Source: Candidatus Andeanibacterium colombiense (GTDB taxonomy: Bacteria; Pseudomonadota; Alphaproteobacteria; Sphingomonadales; Sphingomonadaceae). From it: a stretch of DNA of 64,000 nt. This document shows positions 59,023 to 64,000 of the stretch, piece after piece. Position 1 is the stretch's first letter. Every line of letters begins with the position of its first letter. Where the stretch lies: assembly GCA_029202985.1 (NCBI GenBank), contig CP119316.1:3459001-3523000 (forward strand), read 5' to 3'. The position numbers and the translations under genes are program-made. The notes under the pieces were generated by a model, which searched no databases, had not been told where the DNA came from, and was given only the letters and a program-made list of their open reading frames with translations.

Positions 59023-59049
59023 GTTACACAAGTTACACTCTGTCCGCCC
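59023..59049. repeat. 27-nt repeat upstream of ettA (copy 2)
   Basis: The second copy of the element at 14930-14956 (25 of 27 bases identical); here GTTACAC occurs twice nine bases apart. CGGGCG and TGTAGGAAA follow at 59231-59247. It lies in the 484-bp gene-free stretch between ettA and the sterol-desaturase gene, where no other feature is seen. It may be a regulator site or a dispersed element. Confidence 0.6.
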
Positions 59050-59369
59050 CTGTGTCCGCTTTTCAACCCGATGAAACAAAAGGTTTTTCAGGATGAGGGT
59101 GACACTATGGCGCTGTGCGGGAGCGCGCGCCCGGGAAGGAGCGGCGCGAACGACAGCCAACGAGGTCCTGCGCGAATGCGACAAGGCGGAGAATCCGTTT
59201 TTGCGAAGAACGGCCGCGATTTGAGCAGACCGGGCGCATGTAGGAAAGCGAAATAGGCCGCCAATCCAGCGGAAAACCGCCGATACCTATTTACACCGCA
59301 CTGCAACACGATAATACTGTGGAACCAATCGGTATTACCGGATTCGGTGACCAGCGAGGGCGGGCGAAA

Positions 59370-60353
59370 ATGGACGGAATTCGCGTAGGTAAACGGGTGG
59401 TCGGCACCCAGGCTCCGGTAATTATCGGCTGGGAGAACATCGCCCGGGTCGAAGGCGGACGCTTCAAGGTCGCGTTCTTCACCTATTTCCAGCCCGCGCT
59501 GTTATTCGCTCTCGTCGCCTTCTGGTATTACGCGCCCAACTCGATCGCCACCGGCACCACCGCCGCGATCATGGGCCTCGTGCTGATGCTGTTCTTCATG
59601 GTGCTCGAATGGCGCTTCCCGCGCCACGAAAGCTGGGCGATCACCTGGAAGGAATTCGCGACCGACGCGTTCTTCGTCGCGATCGGCTTCACCTTCCTGG
59701 GGGTGGTTGACGATTACATCGGCAGCGACAAGATCATCGAAACGGTCCAGGCGAATTTCCACCTCGAGAAGCTGGCCTGGTTCACCACCCTGCCGGTGCT
59801 GCTGCAGGCGTTCCTGATCTCGTTCATCTTCGATTTCGTGCAGTACTGGATGCACCGGGGTATGCACAATTGGTACCCGCTGTGGCTGCCGCATTCTGTG
59901 CACCACTACATCACCCAGCTCAACGTGAACAAAGGCGCGGTCGGCAATCCGGTCGAGCTGTTCCTGATCGGGCTGGGGATCGGCGGCTTCTTCGATTTCG
60001 TGCCGCGCGCCTTCCTGCTGGCCAGCGCGATGGGCATGGCGATCGGCGCCTATCAGCACATCAACGTGCGCTTCAATTCGCCGAACTGGTGGCGTTTCCT
60101 GTTCAACACCACCGAGCATCACAGCCTGCATCATTCGCAGGATTATGAATCGACCCGCAGCAACTATGCCGGCGCCTGGATCATCATCGACCGGATGTTC
60201 GGCACCTGCATCGACGGCGAGGCCGAATTGCTGGGCATGGAAGGCGGCCGCCGCATGTCGATCCGCGAACAGATGACCTTTCCCTTCACCGAGGGCTGGA
60301 AGAGCATCAAGCAGCGGTTCGCCCGGCAGCCCGCCGCGGTGCCGGCCGAGTAA
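59370..60353 (+). CDS. Sterol desaturase / fatty acid hydroxylase superfamily protein
   Basis: A 327-residue integral membrane di-iron enzyme. About four helices surround a cluster of histidine motifs: WMHRGMHN (HX3H type), HSVHH and TTEHHSLHHSQDY, the His-rich sites for two iron atoms. Members hydroxylate or desaturate lipids, sterols or carotenoids; the substrate is unknown. The ATG at 59370 follows GAGGGCGGGCGAAA; an earlier start at 59319 is possible. A separate downstream gene follows 74 bp after its stop. Confidence 0.85.
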   Translation: MDGIRVGKRVVGTQAPVIIGWENIARVEGGRFKVAFFTYFQPALLFALVAFWYYAPNSIATGTTAAIMGLVLMLFFMVLEWRFPRHESWAITWKEFATDAFFVAIGFTFLGVVDDYIGSDKIIETVQANFHLEKLAWFTTLPVLLQAFLISFIFDFVQYWMHRGMHNWYPLWLPHSVHHYITQLNVNKGAVGNPVELFLIGLGIGGFFDFVPRAFLLASAMGMAIGAYQHINVRFNSPNWWRFLFNTTEHHSLHHSQDYESTRSNYAGAWIIIDRMFGTCIDGEAELLGMEGGRRMSIREQMTFPFTEGWKSIKQRFARQPAAVPAE

Positions 60354-60427
60354 CGCGCCGCAGCGCTTTCCTTCATCGCCGCTCGCGGCGCTCTCCCGAA
60401 AAAATGCTCTTCCCGAAAGGAGCCTGC

Positions 60428-61081
60428 GTGAACCTGCGCTTCATCGAACGGATCTGGCATATCAAGGGCAGTCTGCCGCTCCCGCACGGACAATCGGCCG
60501 ACCAGGCCTTCGAACGGCTTGACGGCCTGTTCGGCGAAATCGGCACCAGCCATGCGCGCGCGGGCGGCAGCCTGACCTTCAGCAAGAAGGATCCGCCCGC
60601 GCAGGACAAGCTGGCGGTGTTCGAGAGCGGCGTGTTGTGGATCGAACCTGCCGGGGAGGGTGAAGGGCAGGAAGGGCAGGGCGCGCCGGTGCTGCGCTAC
60701 CATCTGATCAGCCGCGCGCTGCTCTATTGCTTCCTCGCACCGCTGCTGTTTCTCGCCTTTGCGCAGTTCAACGTGTTGCGCGGCAAGCTTCAGGCTCCGC
60801 CCACCGCGGCCGAAAAGGCGGAACAGGCGAAGAAGAAGGCGAAGGAAGACGCCAAGCCGCTGACGCCGCTGAACCCGATCGACAAGTTCCTCGGCGCGCC
60901 CGCTCCCGAAAAACCGAAGAAGGACAAGAAGGACAAGAAGCCCGATCCTGACGAGGGCAAGCCTTCGCCGATCGCGGGCTACGCCTTCGCGGGCATCTTC
61001 TTCGTACTCTACCTGGTTGGGCGGTTCCTCGAGGCCTGGCTGGTTAAGCGGTTGTTCCGGAGGAAGCTGCAGGGCGCCTGA
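60428..61081 (+). CDS. Two-TM hypothetical protein with Lys-rich linker
   Basis: A 217-residue membrane protein of unknown family. Residues 1-85 form a soluble domain, a transmembrane helix follows (ALLYCFLAPLLFLAFAQFNVL near 98-118), then a long Lys/Pro/Asp-rich linker (KAEQAKKKAKEDAKPL..., PEKPKKDKKDKKPDPDEGKPS) and a second helix (YAFAGIFFVLYLVGRFL) with a basic end. The GTG at 60428 has AAAGGAGCCTGC ahead. No catalytic motif. It follows the di-iron protein but may be separate. Confidence 0.7.
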   Translation: MNLRFIERIWHIKGSLPLPHGQSADQAFERLDGLFGEIGTSHARAGGSLTFSKKDPPAQDKLAVFESGVLWIEPAGEGEGQEGQGAPVLRYHLISRALLYCFLAPLLFLAFAQFNVLRGKLQAPPTAAEKAEQAKKKAKEDAKPLTPLNPIDKFLGAPAPEKPKKDKKDKKPDPDEGKPSPIAGYAFAGIFFVLYLVGRFLEAWLVKRLFRRKLQGA

Positions 61082-61233
61082 TCCGGCGCGCGCGGCGAAG
61101 AGCGCGCCTCCTGACGATATGGCAGCCGTCGCACCGCCGCCACGGTTGGCGCCTTTGCCGCAATGAAATTATATTACTCGGCCAATATACGAAATTGCTG
61201 CGGAGGCGGGTGAGCGCCTATCCTGCGGGCCTC

Positions 61234-61857
61234 ATGGCCGACCTTGCCGATCCGTCTTCCGACCCGACAGAGCATTCGCTGCTCGAGGATGCCTATGCGC
61301 TCGTCACCGGAACCACGCTGATCGCGATCGGGATGGTGCTGATGAAAGTCGCCGGCATCGTCACCGCCGGCGTCGCGGGGCTCGCGCTGCTGGTGTCGTA
61401 CCAGACCGGGTGGAGCGTCGGGCTGCTGTTCCTGCTCATCAATCTGCCGTTCCTCGCGCTGGGCTTCTTCACCCTCGGCAGAACCTTCTTCGTCAAGACG
61501 AGTGCGGCGATCCTGCTGATCCTCGTGCTGGTGCAGATCATGCAGGCGGCCACGGTGATCCGGCAGGTTCATCCGGCCTTCGCCGCGCTTGCCGGGGGCA
61601 CGGTGATCGGCATGGGCATCCTCGCGCTGGTGCGCCATAATTGCGGGGTCGGCGGGGCGAACATCGTCGCCTTGTGGCTGCAGAAGAGCCGGGGCTGGAA
61701 TGTCGGCCGGCTCGGCCTGGCGCTCGATGCGCTGATCCTGACGATCGCGGCGACCGAGATCCCGCTCGGGCGACTCGGCTGGTCGTTCCTCAGCGTCGTC
61801 GCGATCAACGGGATCCTGATCGCCTATCATCGGCCGGGCCGTTATCTGGGCCATTGA
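61234..61857 (+). CDS. YitT family membrane protein
   Basis: A 207-residue protein with about five to six transmembrane helices, of the YitT/DUF161 group: the ALVTGTTLIAIGMVLMKVAGIVTAGVAGLALLVSYQTG start and GGTVIGMGILALVRHNCGVGGANIVALWLQ. Function in the family is unknown (possibly transport). The frame is open to 61195. GTG 61210 or ATG 61234 are the candidates; I use the ATG. Upstream 61082-61233 contains an AT-rich patch, perhaps its promoter. Confidence 0.82.
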   Translation: MADLADPSSDPTEHSLLEDAYALVTGTTLIAIGMVLMKVAGIVTAGVAGLALLVSYQTGWSVGLLFLLINLPFLALGFFTLGRTFFVKTSAAILLILVLVQIMQAATVIRQVHPAFAALAGGTVIGMGILALVRHNCGVGGANIVALWLQKSRGWNVGRLGLALDALILTIAATEIPLGRLGWSFLSVVAINGILIAYHRPGRYLGH

Positions 61858-62073
61858 GGCGGGTGCCGGAGCCCGGTCCCGAATAAATTAGGCCGCCACC
61901 CCTTTCCGTGGTAAAGGGACGCCGCTGACGTTGGATTTGCAACGGACTTCGGCAATTTGAGGCCCCGGGTTTTCCCGCCGCCCCCTTTTTTCGACTTCCT
62001 TTCATGACGACACGACGCACGACCCCGTGCCGCGCTGTTGCGGCCGGAATTACGTTCTTGAAAGGAACATCTC

Positions 62074-62280
62074 ATGCCGATCGGCACCGTAAAATTCTTC
62101 AACGAAGACAAGGGTTATGGCTTCATCGCGCCGGAAGACGGCGGGGCGGACAGCTTCGTTCACATCACTGCCGTGCAGGCCGCCGGCATGCGCACCCTCG
62201 ATAAGGACCAGCGCCTGTCGTATGAGGTCGAAACCGGCCGCAACGGCAAGGCTTCGGCGGTCAATCTCGCCGCTGCCTGA
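62074..62280 (+). CDS. Cold-shock protein (CspA family)
   Basis: A 68-residue single-stranded nucleic-acid-binding protein. RNP1 is KGYGFI and RNP2 is SFVHITA, the two aromatic-rich motifs on the five-strand OB-fold. It probably acts as an RNA chaperone. The ATG has GAAAGGAAC upstream. The leader (61858-62073) is 216 bp, a length usual for cold-shock control, but no conserved box was identified. A strong terminator follows. Confidence 0.93.
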   Translation: MPIGTVKFFNEDKGYGFIAPEDGGADSFVHITAVQAAGMRTLDKDQRLSYEVETGRNGKASAVNLAAA

Positions 62281-62289
62281 CGCCTGATT

Positions 62290-62329
62290 TTCGGGGTGCG
62301 GCGGCCTTGCCGGCATGCCGCACCCCGAA
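62290..62329 (+). terminator. Cold-shock gene terminator
   Basis: A perfect 13-bp stem TTCGGGGTGCGGC/GCCGCACCCCGAA closes a 14-nt loop beginning 9 bp after the stop. It is strong enough for Rho-independent termination; the T-rich tail is short. Confidence 0.8.
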
Positions 62330-62365
62330 CCCGCCGCCGGCTAATATATGTAAAGGAGAACGCCA

Positions 62366-62572
62366 ATGTCGTTCACTTACGATTTCTGCCTTACGCGGGC
62401 CCGTGAAGAGGCCACCACCGCCGAAAAGGCAACGCTCGACAATGTGCGCGATCGCGCCTTGCGGTCGGAAGCCGCGTGGATGGAAATGGCCAACCGCGAA
62501 TTACAGATCCAGGCCGTGCGCGAAAAGGCGCGGCGTGAGAAGGAAGCCGCCGCGCTGCTGACCGAGGGTTAG
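62366..62572 (+). CDS. Small charged coiled-coil protein
   Basis: A 68-residue hypothetical protein that is almost all one charged helix (REEATTAEKATLDNVRDRALRSEAAWMEM, then NRELQIQAVREKARREKEAAALL). TAAAGGAGAACGCC precedes the ATG. No homologue is recognised. The gene lies between the cold-shock gene and a convergent antitoxin-like gene. Confidence 0.6.
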   Translation: MSFTYDFCLTRAREEATTAEKATLDNVRDRALRSEAAWMEMANRELQIQAVREKARREKEAAALLTEG

Positions 62573-62581
62573 CCGCCGCCG

Positions 62582-62866
62582 CTAGCCGGAGGCGAGGCTT
62601 TCGCCCATTTTCCGGATCAATGTTTCCACCGTCGAAAAGCCGAGCTCGCTTTGCATCGCGAGATCGATCGGCCGCGCCTCCAGCGCCTTGCTGTCGCTGT
62701 TGAGGAAGGCCATCGCTTCGTCGCGCCCGCCGAGCAGCGTGAACGCCAGCGTGACGATCTCGCCCTGACGGCGCGCTTCGTCCCTGGTCAGCCGTGGCCC
62801 ATCCGAACGCCTCGGGCGGCTTTTCCATGCGCCTGTCCGCGCTTGCGGTTGCGCGTCGTCAGTCAT
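62582..62866 (-). CDS. MbcA/ParS/Xre antitoxin-like protein (DUF2384 type)
   Basis: A 94-residue protein. The C-terminal part matches the toxin-binding domain of MbcA/ParS-type antitoxins: TLLGGRDEAMAFLNSDSKALEARPIDLAMQSELGFSTVETLIRKM. The expected GGxxxAxxWL...PLxLL layout is shifted to MAFLNSDSKALEARPIDLA. No RES-type toxin is adjacent; the gene upstream is a small 70-residue protein. It overlaps that gene by 4 bp (ATGA). It may be an orphan or control something else. Confidence 0.75.
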   Translation of the reverse strand: MTDDAQPQARTGAWKSRPRRSDGPRLTRDEARRQGEIVTLAFTLLGGRDEAMAFLNSDSKALEARPIDLAMQSELGFSTVETLIRKMGESLASG

Positions 62867-63075
62867 GCGGTCCGTAACGCGGTACCGGTGCCACGGCGAT
62901 AGGCCGCGCTCCAGGCGCATGCCGCCCCGGCGCCGAGGCCCTTCTGATGGGCCGCGATCTGCCCGGCGATCGCCGTCGCCCGGTCAAGATGAATGTTGCG
63001 CGACACGAGGTCGCCCGCGGCGGAAGCGCGGAGCACTTCGGCCTGATGGTCGGAATATTTGCGGTTGAGGTCCAT
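62863..63075 (-). CDS. Small hypothetical protein coupled to the antitoxin-like gene
   Basis: A 70-residue protein: MDLNRKYSDHQAEVLRASA start, amphipathic helices with AGQIAAHQKGLGAGAACAWS, and an arginine-rich tail. GAGGAGC precedes the ATG. It overlaps the antitoxin-like gene by 4 bp (ATGA), so both are one operon. It is unlike RES or known toxins; it could be a partner, but no evidence favours a role. Confidence 0.65.
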   Translation of the reverse strand: MDLNRKYSDHQAEVLRASAAGDLVSRNIHLDRATAIAGQIAAHQKGLGAGAACAWSAAYRRGTGTALRTA

Positions 63076-63284
63076 GAGACTGCTCCTCTGCGTAAGCGGG
63101 AGCGCAAGCGTCTCTCAGCCACGGGCGCCTACAATCGCCTGCCCGCGATCGGGCGACCATGGGCGCATCGGGGCTCAATAGCAAACGATCCCGACGGATG
63201 GCGGCACAGGACCGCGCGCGACCGTTGCGTAGGCCTCGCAAAGCGATAGACTTCGCCTCACAAAATAAAAATTAGGGAGAGTCG

Positions 63285-63692
63285 ATGTCCATCCATTTCC
63301 GCGCTTTTGCGCTCGGCGCCTGCGCAGCCTTGCTGGCCGCGCCCGCCGCCGCCCACCATTCCTTCGCGATGTTCGACAACAGCCGGTCGATCACGCTGCA
63401 TGGCAAGGTGACCAAATTCCAGTGGACCAATCCGCATGGCTATCTCGAGATCGATGCCGAGGCGGGGAAGGGCAAGATCAAGCATTACACGCTGGAGATG
63501 ACCAGCCCGAACATGATGTCGCGCGGCGGCTGGACCTCGCGCACGATCAGGACCGGCGATGTGGTCACCGCGATCGTGTCGCCGCTGCGCGACGGCAAGC
63601 CGGGCGGACTGCTGCTGCAGGTCACGCTGCCGAGCGGCAAGGTGATGCTGCCCGGCGTGCCCAACGCCGCGCGCTACAAGGTCACTTCCTGA
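63285..63692 (+). CDS. DUF6152 family secreted protein
   Basis: A 135-residue periplasmic protein with a signal peptide (1-23, ends AAAHH). The body is a small beta-rich domain with HHSFAMFDNSRSITLHGKVTKFQWTNPHGYLEI and a GKVMLPG end, the DUF6152 pattern. Conserved histidine pair at the N-terminus of the mature part could bind metal; this is inference. TAGGGAGAGTCG precedes the start. Its stop overlaps the start of the next gene. Confidence 0.85.
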   Translation: MSIHFRAFALGACAALLAAPAAAHHSFAMFDNSRSITLHGKVTKFQWTNPHGYLEIDAEAGKGKIKHYTLEMTSPNMMSRGGWTSRTIRTGDVVTAIVSPLRDGKPGGLLLQVTLPSGKVMLPGVPNAARYKVTS

Positions 63693-64000
63693 TGCGGCGG
63701 GCGCTGTTCGCGCTGGCGGCCCTCGCCGTGCCTGCCGCCGCCGAGGGCGGGTCGCACCCCGATTTCTCCGGCAATTGGAAGCGCTATCCCACGGTCGCGG
63801 AGCCGGATTCGGTGGATCCGCGCTATGCCCCGACGCCGATCCCCGATCCGCCGCTCAAGCCCCAATTCAAGGCGGCGTGGGACGTCCAGCAAAAGAAGCT
63901 CGCGGCGCGGGTCGAGGAGGGCCAGCCGGCCGGCGACAATTACGTCCACTGCATCCCCGACGGCATGCCGGCGATGATGATGGGGATGTTTCCGATGGAG
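63692..64000 (+). CDS. Hypothetical secreted protein (cut by window end)
   Basis: At least 103 residues; no stop before the end of the window. A signal peptide (1-17, ends PAAA) and a Pro/Asp-rich mature N-terminus (DFSGNWKRYPTVAEPD, NYVHCIPDGMPAMMMGMFP). The FSGxW motif suits a family of soluble periplasmic proteins found next to DUF6152 genes. Its ATG overlaps the DUF6152 stop by one base, so the two are coupled. The partial length prevents further assignment. Confidence 0.7.
   Translation, partial: MRRALFALAALAVPAAAEGGSHPDFSGNWKRYPTVAEPDSVDPRYAPTPIPDPPLKPQFKAAWDVQQKKLAARVEEGQPAGDNYVHCIPDGMPAMMMGMFPME

Noticed and set aside
1..64000. CRISPR arrays, prophage genes or insertion sequences
   Set aside because: No regularly spaced repeats, no integrase, transposase or phage structural genes were seen.

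Overview
The window is about 64 kb of high-GC (roughly 65%) alphaproteobacterial chromosome. The lineage is most likely Sphingomonadales. Pointers are the gene neighbours (hisZ next to purA, serC-serA, purS-purQ), class I lysyl-tRNA synthetase, TonB receptor and OprO/P-type porin, RcnB-like and DUF4328/DUF2794/DUF6152 proteins, and GTTC-N7-GTTC LexA boxes of the alphaproteobacterial type. No prophage, insertion sequence, CRISPR array or rRNA operon is visible. One tRNA gene (Val, UAC) is present.

Layout. 1-5.3 kb: cysE, a DUF2794 protein, two tandem DUF4328 membrane proteins, an MFE-2-type SDR, a porin with a possible Pho box, and a gene-free stretch with a strong sigma70 promoter feeding a hairpin-rich sequence (candidate sRNA). 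5.3-13.8 kb: gph divergent from glmU. Between glmU and glmS (the first and last enzymes of UDP-GlcNAc synthesis) sit a hypothetical gene and a RHH/PIN toxin-antitoxin pair. An LRR-like gene of visibly lower GC and a membrane PAS-GGDEF-EAL protein follow. 13.9-19.2 kb: purine genes purQ, purS and purC on the minus strand, interrupted by a large secreted M16 peptidase. 19.3-25.7 kb: a Tat/cupin-like gene broken by a one-base frameshift, an overlapping NTF2-like/GNAT/nitrilase run, a TonB receptor, a periplasmic MsrB and a DltE-like SDR.

25.7-34.5 kb: uvrB with a LexA box, a DUF3617 lipoprotein, an alpha/beta hydrolase, then the most interesting locus: a circularly permuted ATP-grasp protein, an alpha-E protein, a transglutaminase-like protease and the Anbu proteasome-like peptidase. 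It is followed by a stack of perfect palindromes and a LuxR-type regulator whose receiver domain has lost its phosphorylation residues. 34.5-43.6 kb: extensin-like lipoprotein, serC (with a structured leader), serA, hisZ, an esterase, purA, an L,D-transpeptidase and a winged-helix regulator. 43.9-50.6 kb: tRNA-Val, a TolA-like protein, SixA phosphatase, a DinG-type helicase with its own LexA box, a Pro/Ala-rich membrane protein, and divergent GNAT/TetR genes.

50.8-64 kb: lysK and DUF1003, a prolyl-4-hydroxylase-like dioxygenase, an RcnB-like protein, a secreted CFI-box-like protein, a ClC chloride channel, ettA, a sterol-desaturase-family protein, a YitT protein, a cold-shock protein, an orphan MbcA/ParS-type antitoxin operon, and a DUF6152 pair that runs off the end. 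Dispersed palindromic repeats occur in several intergenic gaps. Two near-identical 27-nt copies lie upstream of purS and ettA. All assignments come from reading the sequence by eye, without database searches.
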